Assembly: GCA_018970725.1 (NCBI GenBank)
Contig: JAGWVU010000019.1
Span: 27,635 to 91,634, forward strand
Length of the DNA: 64,000 nucleotides
Direction of reading: 5' to 3'
Source: Verrucomicrobiota bacterium
GTDB taxonomy: Bacteria > Verrucomicrobiota > Verrucomicrobiia > Verrucomicrobiales > DEV007
The notes under the pieces were generated by a model that saw only the letters and a list, made by a program, of their open reading frames with translations, did not search any database and had not been told where the DNA came from. The translations under genes were made by a program, and so were the position numbers. Numbering within the stretch: position 1 is the first letter of the stretch; the number at the start of each line of letters is the position of its first letter. Positions 45,101-52,959 of this stretch are shown in pieces.

Positions 45101-48100
45101 CCGACGGAGACGGCGTCCCCGATGCCCAGGATAAGTTCCCCAACAACCCGCTCGAATGGGCGGACACGGACGGCGACGGCGTGGGCAACAACAGCGACGT
45201 CTTCCCCACTGACCCGACCGAGTGGGCGGACGCAAACGGCGATGGCGTGGGGGACAACACCGTGCTCGGCCCCGTGCAAAGCCTCCTCTCCATCAACGCC
45301 GGGGGCGTGGCCTCCGGAAGTTTTGGAGGAGATGCCTACTTCACCGGCGGTGGCACTTACACCAGCACCGCTCCCATCTCCGGCATGCCAACCGGCGTTC
45401 CTGACACCGTCTACAAGACCGAGCGGAACAAGAACTTCACTTACACCATCACCGGCTTGGATCCGGCGGCCTACCACCGCATCGACCTGCACTTCGCCGA
45501 GATCTTCTGGACCCTGCCTGCCAAACGACTCTTCGATGTGACCCTGAATGGGAAGTCGGTCCTCAAAGGTTTCGATATCTTCGCCGCCGCCGGAGCCGCA
45601 AACAAGGCCCTGGTACGTAGCTTCGTCACCAAGCCGGACAGCACAGGAAAAATCACGGCGGTCTTCACCTCGGTGCTCGATGAGGCCAAGGTCAGCGGCA
45701 TCGTCGTCGGGAAACACCTTGGCAGCGGTGGATCCACCAATCTGGATAGCGACGGCGACGGCGTCCCGGACGCCACCGATGCTTTCCCGAACGACCCGGC
45801 CGAATGGGCGGACGCGAACGGTGACGGCGTGGGGGACAACACGGTGCTGGGCCCGGTCCAAGCCGTGGTCTCGGTCAACGCGGGCGGTCCGGCCGCCGGC
45901 TCCTTCGTCGCGGATACCGGATTCTCCGGCGGCGGCGTCTACAGCACCACGGCGGCCATCAGCGGCGCTTCCACCAGCGTCCCCGCGTCCGTCTACCAGT
46001 CGGAACGCAACCAGACATTTTCTTACACTTTCAGCGGCCTTTCGACCACCCAATACCACCGGGTTGAACTGCACTTCGCCGAGATCTTCTGGACCCAGCC
46101 GGGCCAACGGATCTTCGATGTGAACCTCAACGGCAAGGTCGTGCTCAACGACTTCGATATCTTCGCCGCCGCCGGAGGAATCAACAAGGCCGTGATGAAA
46201 GCCGTCGTCGTCAAACCGGACGCCACCGGCAAGATCACGCTCGACTTCGTCACCGGGGTCGATCAGGCCAAGGTCAGCGCCATCGTCATCGGCAAACACC
46301 TCGGCAACGTCACCGGTCCCGACGCCGACGGCGATGGCGTTCCCGACAGCCAGGACGCCTTCCCGAACAACCCGCTCGAGTCCAAGGACACGGACGGGGA
46401 TTCCTTCGGCGATAACTCGGATGCCTTCCCCACCGATCCCACCGAATGGGCGGACGCCAACAAGGACGGCCTCGGCGACAACACGGTGCTCGGCTTCCTC
46501 CAACCGGTCCTCGCCATCAATGCGGGAGGTCCCGCGACCGGCACTTTCCTGGCCGACGCCAACTTCACCGGCGGGGGGACCCACTCTTCCACTCTCGCGG
46601 TCACCGGCGCGCCAACCGGCATTCCCGCCGCGATCTACCAGACGGAGCGGAATCAGAACTTCACCTATACCTTCAGCGGGCTCGATCCGGCGGCCTTCCA
46701 CCGCATCGACCTGCACCTCGCGGAAATCTATTGGACCAGCGCCGGGAAACGCGTCTTCGACGTGATCATCAACGGCCGGGTCGTTCTCGATGACTTCGAC
46801 CTCTTCGCAGCCGCCGGAGGCATCAACAAGGCCTTCGTCAAGACCTGGGTCAGCAAACCGAGTTCATCCGGCGCCCTGACCATTCAGTTCACTTCCGTGG
46901 TGGACCAGGCCAAGATCAGCGCGATTGCCATCGGCAAGCACCTGAATACGCCCAACCCGCCGCCGCCGCTCGATTCCGATGGCGATGGAGTGCCGGATGC
47001 CCAGGATGCCTTCCCGAACAACCCGCTCGAATGGAAGGATACGGACGGCGATGGGATGGGCGACAATTCCGATCCCTTCCCGAACGACCCGCTCAACGGC
47101 GCCAAGCCGGTGCAACTGATCGTGAACGGCAGTTTCGAAAACACCACGCCCAAACCGGCCACCGCCCTCAAATTGACCGCGGGCACCGCTGTGCCCGGCT
47201 GGTCCACGAGCAACCCGGCCAAAACCCTGGAGGTCTGGAAGTCCGGCTATCTCGGGTTCCCCGCGCAGGAGGGGATCCAACTGGTGGAGATGGACGGTGG
47301 CTCCCTTGAGCAAAATCTGGCCACCACCCCGGGAGCCACCCTCACTTGGTCCTTCTTCCACCGCGGTCGCGGCGGCAATGATACCGTGGCCCTTGACCTG
47401 GGCCCGGCCACCGGGACCCTGACCCGCGTCAAGACCTTCACCACCGGCAAGGCCGCATGGGTGAAGTATGAAGGCACCTACGTCGTGCCGGCGGGGCAAA
47501 CCTCAACCAAGTTCAGGCTCGTGCCAATCTCCGGGGCCTCGGGCTTGGGCAACGCCAACCTGATCGACAACGTCTCCGTGCTCCAAGCTCCCCTGCCCCC
47601 GGCGCCCGCGGCCAAATCCGCGCCGGTCCCGATGCTGGCCATGGCGATGGCACTGCCCCCGGAACCCGGGAATCTGGATTCAGACGGCGACGGCGTTCCC
47701 GATTCCCTCGATGCCTTCCCAAAAAATGCGGGCGAATCCAAGGACGGCGACGCCGACGGACTCGGCGACAACACGGACTTGTTCCCGGCGGACGCCACCA
47801 AGACCGGAGTCGGCAGGTATACGCTGCTCCTGCCCCTGCCCTCCACGGTGACCGGGATCGGGGATGGTTATGGAACCCTGACGCTCGATAAAGCCCTGAA
47901 GGGCCAACTCTCCCTCAACATGGGAGATGGTTCCCGGTTCCTCCAGAGTGTCACCGTGGTGAACCGCAAGCTCACCGTGAATGCGACCGGGGTCGCGCCG
48001 CACAAGACGGATACCCTGCAGGGCACGCTCACCTGGAATCCGCAACCCGGGATCAGCGACTTCGACGGCACCTTGACCTGGGTCATCGCCGGCGGCAAAA

Positions 48101-48441
48101 CGAAACCGGCCATCAATCTGGGGGCCATCGGTTCCTTCTACACCCCGGCCAAGCTCCAGAAACTTCTCGGCAAGACCTCGGTCACGGTCGATCTGATGGG
48201 TGCTCCCACGGACTTCACCCGCAACGCGGTGGTCTCCTCCAACTCCATCAAGTGGTCCCTGTCGACCGCCACCGGAAGTTTCAGCCAGACCACCGGCCTG
48301 CTCGTGTGGAAGGTGAAATCCCCGGCCGGAAAGACGCTGACCATCCGGACGGTCTGGTTCGACGATCAAAAACTCCTCGGCGGTCGCTTCGACGACGGGA
48401 CCCGCGAGGTTGGCGTCGCCCAGATCGTGCCCGCGAAGTGA
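42190..48441 (+). CDS. Giant exported malectin / sugar dehydrogenase / dihaem cytochrome protein
   Basis: A 2083-residue secreted protein. Signal peptide MRSHVSLLALLSLLLWLPATSGQA leads into malectin domain 1 (about 25-170). A sorbosone-dehydrogenase-type PQQ propeller (about 180-640) follows, with HYGKGVRNPWNITKDPVTGDILFFDAG and KPKADYGWPYWEG. A segment resembling the dihaem HNE_0200/SO_2930 family (about 650-965) has two haem motifs, CMDCH at 792 and CSSCH at 872. TSP3-like calcium motifs (DSDGDGVPDAQD) alternate with malectin domains near 1030, 1225 and 1440. A lectin-like sandwich lies at about 1640-1790, and a C-terminal beta domain from about 1874 is of a kind I recall as common in verrucomicrobial surface proteins. 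It probably oxidises carbohydrate outside the cell. Confidence 0.9.
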   Translation: MRSHVSLLALLSLLLWLPATSGQAQTYKINGGGAAVAPFSADQKFTGSSTTYVTTAPITGVGTYPMAIYQTERSGDFTYLLDGFPANAPCEVRLHFAETFWDQTGKRLFSVDLNGKSILSGYDILAKAGGKNKAIVETFLANSNASGQLLFAFKPEVDNAKISAIEAKVLFTGPYTAKTKVQPGMGAAGAVGAYLNGKLPSLNPTQSSASGGWDVVNAFPGLAGQLPNVMSIYAVPNTTPQKLIARLRGGQMKVFDESPSVTTSETFMDIGDRVNLGNNGGLSAFCFHPQFNVAGSPNKDFVYVYYQTIQNAVMYNRLSRFTRNPATGKVDNSTELVMIQTKDVVIFDHTGGAMIFDNQGYLILMYGDLEWTDEEYAQCLSLDSMFQSSIIRIDVDMKPTNLKPTRTLQGGLVNGIQTTKSLNTGRYAGAGNFSGIGYHIPVDNPYNDVPTALKEHYGKGVRNPWNITKDPVTGDILFFDAGSNMGDKWEEVNLLKPKADYGWPYWEGPISKTFETGIAAPVPIVYNSPTPINTPMGVFTQDVASYNHANGNGNAMGDGDVYQGTLLPGLKGKLVYCDFTSGRFWAKDYKTPGSQDTIIMDIDGGIAGVKSSPDKQNLYIVNYNLGIIYKMVSVGLPNPQPPALLSQTGAFTDLASLTPTPGLIPYEPASPLWSDNAAKHRWMAIPNDGTHNTTAEKIVFSGNGEWSFPVGTVFVKHFELPANANSPNSVVRLETRFLVHGADGYFAFSYKWNVEGTEAFLQNNASTATIPVTQTGGAVTNQVWEFPSQSACMDCHQQAAGRVLGAKTLALNWSYPYASQGTQNQITYLNSKAIFTESLNLALLPTYITAKGLKDTSASVETRVRSFIDMNCSSCHRPGGTAGRAVFDARLTTPLELAGLVNATPSADTLGLPNAKLIKPGDAANSIFSVRDASRNPAIQMPPLGTTIAHPEYIPLLNSWINGMTSTVTDSDGDGVPDAQDKFPNNPLEWADTDGDGVGNNSDVFPTDPTEWADANGDGVGDNTVLGPVQSLLSINAGGVASGSFGGDAYFTGGGTYTSTAPISGMPTGVPDTVYKTERNKNFTYTITGLDPAAYHRIDLHFAEIFWTLPAKRLFDVTLNGKSVLKGFDIFAAAGAANKALVRSFVTKPDSTGKITAVFTSVLDEAKVSGIVVGKHLGSGGSTNLDSDGDGVPDATDAFPNDPAEWADANGDGVGDNTVLGPVQAVVSVNAGGPAAGSFVADTGFSGGGVYSTTAAISGASTSVPASVYQSERNQTFSYTFSGLSTTQYHRVELHFAEIFWTQPGQRIFDVNLNGKVVLNDFDIFAAAGGINKAVMKAVVVKPDATGKITLDFVTGVDQAKVSAIVIGKHLGNVTGPDADGDGVPDSQDAFPNNPLESKDTDGDSFGDNSDAFPTDPTEWADANKDGLGDNTVLGFLQPVLAINAGGPATGTFLADANFTGGGTHSSTLAVTGAPTGIPAAIYQTERNQNFTYTFSGLDPAAFHRIDLHLAEIYWTSAGKRVFDVIINGRVVLDDFDLFAAAGGINKAFVKTWVSKPSSSGALTIQFTSVVDQAKISAIAIGKHLNTPNPPPPLDSDGDGVPDAQDAFPNNPLEWKDTDGDGMGDNSDPFPNDPLNGAKPVQLIVNGSFENTTPKPATALKLTAGTAVPGWSTSNPAKTLEVWKSGYLGFPAQEGIQLVEMDGGSLEQNLATTPGATLTWSFFHRGRGGNDTVALDLGPATGTLTRVKTFTTGKAAWVKYEGTYVVPAGQTSTKFRLVPISGASGLGNANLIDNVSVLQAPLPPAPAAKSAPVPMLAMAMALPPEPGNLDSDGDGVPDSLDAFPKNAGESKDGDADGLGDNTDLFPADATKTGVGRYTLLLPLPSTVTGIGDGYGTLTLDKALKGQLSLNMGDGSRFLQSVTVVNRKLTVNATGVAPHKTDTLQGTLTWNPQPGISDFDGTLTWVIAGGKTKPAINLGAIGSFYTPAKLQKLLGKTSVTVDLMGAPTDFTRNAVVSSNSIKWSLSTATGSFSQTTGLLVWKVKSPAGKTLTIRTVWFDDQKLLGGRFDDGTREVGVAQIVPAK
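45091..47100 (+). repeat. Tandem malectin + calcium-motif modules within the giant gene
   Basis: Three modules begin at about 45285, 45868 and 46507, spaced about 583 and 639 bp apart. Each encodes SINAGG-type starts, TERN..FTYTISGLDP..YHRIDLHFAEIFW and DxDGDGVPDAxDxFPNxPxEW linkers. They are alike in both protein and DNA but carry many substitutions, so they are not recent copies. Confidence 0.8.
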
Positions 48442-48469
48442 TCCGGCTTGGATTCCGGAGGAAACGGAA

Positions 48470-50560
48470 TCAGACCACCCCCGCGGCCAATCTCGTCAGG
48501 CATTCCACCCGGTCGCGCAGGGCGGCATGCTCCGGCAGGCAGAGATCCGGGTCCTGCCGGAGGATGCGCTCGGCGATGGCCCGCGCCTTCTGGACTAGCG
48601 GGAGATTGACAAGCATCGCGGCGAAACGCATCTCCGGCAAACCGCTCTGCCGGGTCCCGAGCACATCGCCCGGGCCTCGGAGCCTGAGGTCTTCCTCAGC
48701 GATCCGGAACCCGTCCCGTGTCTCCTCCAGAAGTTTCAATCTCTCAACGGCTTCATCCTGATCGGGACCGTGCATGAGCACGCAGTAGGAGTTGTGAACG
48801 CCCCGTCCCACCCGGCCGCGCAACTGGTGCAACTGGGCCAAACCGAAACGTTCCGCGCCGAAAATCAACATGACGTTGGAATTCGGGACATCGACCCCGA
48901 CCTCGATCACCGTGGTGGCCACCAGCACCTGGGTCTCGTTGTCGCGGAAACGGGCCATGGTCTGCTCCTTCTCCGCCGCCGGCATCTTGCCATGCAACAA
49001 GGCGCACCCGAACCCCGGAAGATTCTCCTGCCATCTCGCGAATTCCTCTTTCACTGACACGGCCTTCTGTTCCGACTTTTCGCCCGGCTCCACCAACGGA
49101 TAGACCACATAGGCCTGACGCCCCTCCCCGAGGTTCTTCCGGACGAAGTCGATCGCCTCGTTGATCTTGGTATCAGGCCGGACCCGGGTGATGATCTTGC
49201 CCCGGCCTTTGGGGAGTTCATCGAGGATCGAGACGTCCAAATCCCCGTAAACCGTCATCGTCAGGGTGCGCGGAATCGGCGTGGCCGTCATCACGAGGAT
49301 ATCCGGCTTCCGGCCCCGATCGGCCAGTTTCCCGCGCTGCTCCACCCCGAACTTGTGCTGCTCGTCGATGACCACCAGGCCGAGGTTCTCGAACTTCACT
49401 TTGTCGTAAATCAGCGAGTGGGTGCCGACCACGATCTGGGGTGCCTCCCCGCCGAAAAGACCGCCCGCGAAATTGTTCTCCACCCGGTCCGAAGTGCGCA
49501 GGCTGATCCGCAAATCCAACTTCGCCGCCTGCTTCACGAAATTCAAATAGTGTTGTTCGGCGAGGATCTGGGTCGGTGCCATGATCGCCGCCTGAAACCC
49601 GGCCTCGACCGCCAGCAACATCGCGGAAAAAGCCACCAGCGTCTTCCCGGCTCCGACATCCCCCTGGAGCAAGCGGTTCATCGGCCAAGGGCTCTCCATG
49701 TCCGCCCGGATCTCCTCAATGCAACGCCGCTGCGCTCCCGTCATCGCGTAGGGCAGCCCGGCAAGAAAATCCTCCAACAAATGCCCGGGTCCGGCGTGCG
49801 GTTCCCCCGGTTGGGAACGGGAGGCAGACTTCGCGCGCAGCACCTGGATCTGTTGCGCCACGAATTCCTCGAGCGCGAGATACTCCTCCGCCATCCCCTT
49901 TTCCTCGAGGCGCCCGGGAAAATGAATCCGCCGCAGCGCCGGTCCACGGTCCATCTCCGACAGCTCGGGAGCGACCTCCGCCACCCGCCGCGGTGGCAGG
50001 ACCGGACTCGTGACCAACTCATCCAGACGCTCGAGGAGTTGGTGAATCTGGATCCGCAGGAAACGCGCATTCACCCCGGCCCCGGCCGGATGGACCGGCA
50101 CAATCCGGTTCATGTGAATCGAGTCGGCATCGTTTTCCTCGATCACTTCCCAGTCCGGACTGTGCATGCAAAGCCGTTTCTGGAACAAGTCGATCTTGCC
50201 GAAGACCGTCATCTCCATCCCCACCGCGATCTTCTTGCCCAGATAGGGCTGATTCCAAAAATTCAGCGAGAGCGGTCCGCCCAAGCCTGGATCGGTCATC
50301 GGGGCGAATTCGCAGAAGAAACGTCCGGACCGCCCCCCGTAGACGGTCTTGGCCCGGATCACCTGACCGTGCAAACAGAGCCCCGTCCGGCTCTCCTGCA
50401 GCGGCCAACCGGGAAAGTGGAGACGGTCTTCATACCGCCTCGGGAAGTGGTAGAGCAGATCCTGCACCGTCAGGATTCCAAGCTCTTTCAGGGCCGCCGC
50501 CTGCTTGGGTTTCACTCCGGGCAATTCCGCCACCTCGAGGTCCCATCGCAAGACGTCCAT
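48470..50560 (-). CDS. recG: ATP-dependent DNA helicase RecG
   Basis: A 696-residue SF2 helicase that reverses stalled replication forks and migrates branched DNA. An N-terminal wedge (OB) domain follows an opening helix-hairpin-helix-like segment (VKPKQAAALKELGILTVQDLLYHFPRRYEDR). Helicase motifs include MTGAQRRCIEEIRADM, Walker A QGDVGAGKT, APTQILAEQHY, GTHSLIYDKVKF, motif II DEQHKFG, TATPIPRTL, GRQAYVVYPLVE, LHGKMPAAEKE, VATTVIEVGVDVPNSNVMLI and HQLRGRVGRG. The length is normal. It is convergent with the giant malectin gene. A 7-bp inverted repeat (48451-48457 with 48465-48471) near its stop may serve as a shared 3' hairpin, although no T run follows. Confidence 0.96.
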   Translation of the reverse strand: MDVLRWDLEVAELPGVKPKQAAALKELGILTVQDLLYHFPRRYEDRLHFPGWPLQESRTGLCLHGQVIRAKTVYGGRSGRFFCEFAPMTDPGLGGPLSLNFWNQPYLGKKIAVGMEMTVFGKIDLFQKRLCMHSPDWEVIEENDADSIHMNRIVPVHPAGAGVNARFLRIQIHQLLERLDELVTSPVLPPRRVAEVAPELSEMDRGPALRRIHFPGRLEEKGMAEEYLALEEFVAQQIQVLRAKSASRSQPGEPHAGPGHLLEDFLAGLPYAMTGAQRRCIEEIRADMESPWPMNRLLQGDVGAGKTLVAFSAMLLAVEAGFQAAIMAPTQILAEQHYLNFVKQAAKLDLRISLRTSDRVENNFAGGLFGGEAPQIVVGTHSLIYDKVKFENLGLVVIDEQHKFGVEQRGKLADRGRKPDILVMTATPIPRTLTMTVYGDLDVSILDELPKGRGKIITRVRPDTKINEAIDFVRKNLGEGRQAYVVYPLVEPGEKSEQKAVSVKEEFARWQENLPGFGCALLHGKMPAAEKEQTMARFRDNETQVLVATTVIEVGVDVPNSNVMLIFGAERFGLAQLHQLRGRVGRGVHNSYCVLMHGPDQDEAVERLKLLEETRDGFRIAEEDLRLRGPGDVLGTRQSGLPEMRFAAMLVNLPLVQKARAIAERILRQDPDLCLPEHAALRDRVECLTRLAAGVV

Positions 50561-50627
50561 CCCTTTCTATCCTCACCAACTCACCATCCACCCTGACAAC
50601 GCTCCCGTCAATGGCTCCGTCATGCCC

Positions 50628-51215
50628 TCACCCTCGATACCGTTCCAACAGCACCAGCATGATCGCTGCCGTCAAGACTCTGGCCGCCGCGACCTCATCC
50701 GCCGCCCCGGACCGGTCCAAAGCGTAAAGCCCTTCCAAAAAGGCCGGTTGCTTGGCGATCCTGAACGCCTGTTCCCCGTCGGGGCGCTTCACCAGGTAGG
50801 TCGGATTCAGCAGGTAACCCGACAGGATACTCACCACCGGAATCGCATCAAAAAACCCGTCGAGCAACTTGATCCACGGGTTCTCCTCGGTGATCTCGAA
50901 CTGCAGGTTGCCGTTCTCATCCGCGATCAAGTAGTGCGCCCGCCAGATGGAACGCATCCCCTTGCGCGAGACCGATCCAATTTTGCGACCGTCCGCGCCG
51001 GTGAAGGTGTAGCTGGCCGAGAAATCGATGATCCGGTCCGCTTGGATCGAAAGCAGGAGACGGGTCATTTCCACGTCCCCGTAGACCTCGATGTGCTCCC
51101 GCAACTTGAGGGCTTTTTTCTTCACGAAACAGACCAGTTGCCCGGTGGCGTCGGTCACCTCAATCCGGGTGAACAGCGTCAGGATCTTGAAGCGGAGGCG
51201 GAGCGGAAAATTCAT
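50628..51215 (-). CDS. LURP-one-related (tubby-like fold) protein
   Basis: A 195-residue protein of the LURP-one-related / phospholipid-scramblase-like family. The pattern LRLRFKILTLFTRIEVTDATGQLVCFVKKKALKLREHIEVY, repeated short strands (LLSIQADRIIDFSASYTFTGADGRKIGSVSRKG) and NPTYLVKRPDGEQAFRI fits the twelve-strand tubby-like barrel with a buried C-terminal helix. The C-terminus is a hydrophobic helix (ARVLTAAIMLVLLERYR). The start at 51215 was chosen because residues before it look untranslated. Bacterial members have no proven function. It lies upstream of recG on the same strand with a gap of 67 bases. Confidence 0.82.
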   Translation of the reverse strand: MNFPLRLRFKILTLFTRIEVTDATGQLVCFVKKKALKLREHIEVYGDVEMTRLLLSIQADRIIDFSASYTFTGADGRKIGSVSRKGMRSIWRAHYLIADENGNLQFEITEENPWIKLLDGFFDAIPVVSILSGYLLNPTYLVKRPDGEQAFRIAKQPAFLEGLYALDRSGAADEVAAARVLTAAIMLVLLERYRG

Positions 51216-51294
51216 GGAAAAACAGGGCGAAGGAACCCCTGACCTTCCCACTCTAGCCGATATCCGGAATTGCACAACCGGCCTTGCCGGGGAT

Positions 51295-51645
51295 TCACCA
51301 GAGTCCGATCCCGAAGCGCCGCAAACCGAGCCCCAGCCCCCAGAAACAGATCACGGTCAGGACCACCGCGGCCCCCATCGCTGCCGGAAAACTCCAGTTC
51401 CGCTGCAAGAGCCAAGGCAAGAGCAGGAACATCGGCATCGTCGGCAACACATACCAAAAAGTATACCACGCATGATTGCCGATCTTCCCCGACCCCTGCT
51501 TTTCGACATACAACCAGAACATCACCAGGGTCGTGGTCCAAGGCAGCGCGCCGATGAACGCCCCGAGACGATCACTGCGTTTCGCGAATTCCGAGATCAG
51601 CACCACCAACCCGGCGGTGACCGCGTATTTCAACCAGATGGGCAT
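51295..51645 (-). CDS. DUF3147 family membrane protein
   Basis: A 116-residue integral membrane protein with four predicted helices: LKYAVTAGLVVLISEFA, GAFIGALPWTTTLVMFWLYV, YTFWYVLPTMPMFLLLPWLL and AMGAAVVLTVICFWGLGLGL. The LGAFIGALPWTT motif is typical of DUF3147. ATG 51645 fits the family length; the longer open frame overlaps the divergent gene region. Function unknown, possibly a small transporter subunit. It is read toward the LURP-one-related gene, with a gap of 79 bases between them. Confidence 0.85.
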   Translation of the reverse strand: MPIWLKYAVTAGLVVLISEFAKRSDRLGAFIGALPWTTTLVMFWLYVEKQGSGKIGNHAWYTFWYVLPTMPMFLLLPWLLQRNWSFPAAMGAAVVLTVICFWGLGLGLRRFGIGLW

Positions 51646-51751
51646 GGTCCTGAGCTTCGCCGATCCTCCCAGGGGTCGGCAAATTGAAATCCACTCTGCG
51701 GATTGTTTCGATTTCCATTGAAGGCATGCCCCGTTCCGCCAGATTGGATTC

Positions 51752-52945
51752 ATGACGAGATCCCTTGCGCTCGCCGCCCTCCTCGCCGCCCTCGGACCGC
51801 TCATGGCCGCGGACTGGCCGTTGCACCGCGGCCCCAACCAAAACGGACTTTCCGCCGAAACCGACTGGAAGGTCGCGAAGCCCAAACTCCTCTGGAAGAC
51901 CAGGATCGGTCTCGGCTATTCGGGCATGAGTGTCGCCGCTGGCAAGCTTTACAGTGCAGGGCACGACGCGAAAACGGATTCCGTGTTCTGTATCGACGCC
52001 CCGACCGGCAAAATCCTTTGGAAGCACTCCTTCCCCCAGGCCTTGGGAGCCCATTACTACCAAGGCGGCACCACCGGCTGTCCGACCCCGGACGGGAACA
52101 CCGTCTATCATGTGGCCCGGGCCGGCGAGGTCTTCGCGCTCGACGCCGCCACCGGGAAACCGAAGTGGACCACGAACCTCAAGAAAGACCACGGGCTCGA
52201 TGTGCCCGAGTGGGGTTTCACCGGCGCCCCCGTCCCCTATGGCGACACCATCCTGCTCAACGCCGGCGCGGGCGGCATCGCCCTGAAAAAAAGCGACGGC
52301 TCGCCGGTCTGGAAGTCGGCCAACGAGGAGGCCTCCTATTCCACGCCGCTGCTGTTCCGCAAAGGCGGCACGGACCTTGCCCTCTTCAGCCACAAAAAAG
52401 GCTACGTCTGCGTCAACCCGAAAACCGGTCAGGAAACATGGCGCTTCAAATGGCTCACCCGTTATGGCGTCAACGCCACCGAGCCCCTGCTTTCAGGAGA
52501 TTTCCTCTTCATCTCCACCGGTTACGACAAGGGCGCGGCCCTTCTCAAATGGACCGGGGCCGGAGAGCCCACGGTGGTCTGGCAAAACCGGGACATGGCC
52601 AACCAGATGAATCCTTGCGTCCTGCTCGATGGCTATCTCTACGGAATCAGCGGCAACGAGGGCGTCGATGGCACAGGACTCAAGGCCATGGAATTGGCCA
52701 CCGGAACCGCCGCCTGGAGTGATCCCTCGATCGGCCACGGCGCCCTCCTCAGCGCCAACGGAAAGCTCATCGTGGTGAGCGAACAGGGCGTGCTCCAGAT
52801 CGGCAACGCCTCTCCCAAGGCTTGGAAACCCGAAGTGTCCGAGAAGGTGATCGACGGACGGGTCTGGACCCAACCGGTGCTCTCCGACGCCCGCCTCTTC
52901 GTCCGCAATCAAGAGGGGGAGATCGTCTGCCTCTCCCTCAAGTGA
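51752..52945 (+). CDS. Exported PQQ-like beta-propeller protein
   Basis: A 397-residue secreted protein with signal peptide MTRSLALAALLAALGPLMAAD and repeated propeller blades (DWPLHRGPNQNGLS, FCIDAPTGKILWKHSF, FALDAATGKPKWTTNL, GGIALKKSDGSPVWKS, VCVNPKTGQETWRFKW, KAMELATGTAAWSD). This is the outer-membrane PQQ-like (BamB/quinoprotein) pattern. No cofactor site can be confirmed. Such proteins in Verrucomicrobiota often lie with Gfo/Idh/MocA oxidoreductases, as here: the next gene starts 14 bases downstream. A role in sugar or polyol metabolism outside the cytoplasm is inferred. Confidence 0.9.
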   Translation: MTRSLALAALLAALGPLMAADWPLHRGPNQNGLSAETDWKVAKPKLLWKTRIGLGYSGMSVAAGKLYSAGHDAKTDSVFCIDAPTGKILWKHSFPQALGAHYYQGGTTGCPTPDGNTVYHVARAGEVFALDAATGKPKWTTNLKKDHGLDVPEWGFTGAPVPYGDTILLNAGAGGIALKKSDGSPVWKSANEEASYSTPLLFRKGGTDLALFSHKKGYVCVNPKTGQETWRFKWLTRYGVNATEPLLSGDFLFISTGYDKGAALLKWTGAGEPTVVWQNRDMANQMNPCVLLDGYLYGISGNEGVDGTGLKAMELATGTAAWSDPSIGHGALLSANGKLIVVSEQGVLQIGNASPKAWKPEVSEKVIDGRVWTQPVLSDARLFVRNQEGEIVCLSLK

Positions 52946-52959
52946 ACGCCGGCCGCCCG

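Noticed and set aside
42121..46716. 1531-codon antisense frame over the giant malectin gene
   Set aside because: Its apparent repeats only mirror the sense repeats; it has no signal peptide or domain and the sense gene is unambiguous.
48451..48471. 7-bp inverted repeat between the giant gene and recG as a terminator
   Set aside because: No T run follows on either strand, so it was mentioned only under recG and not called as a terminator.
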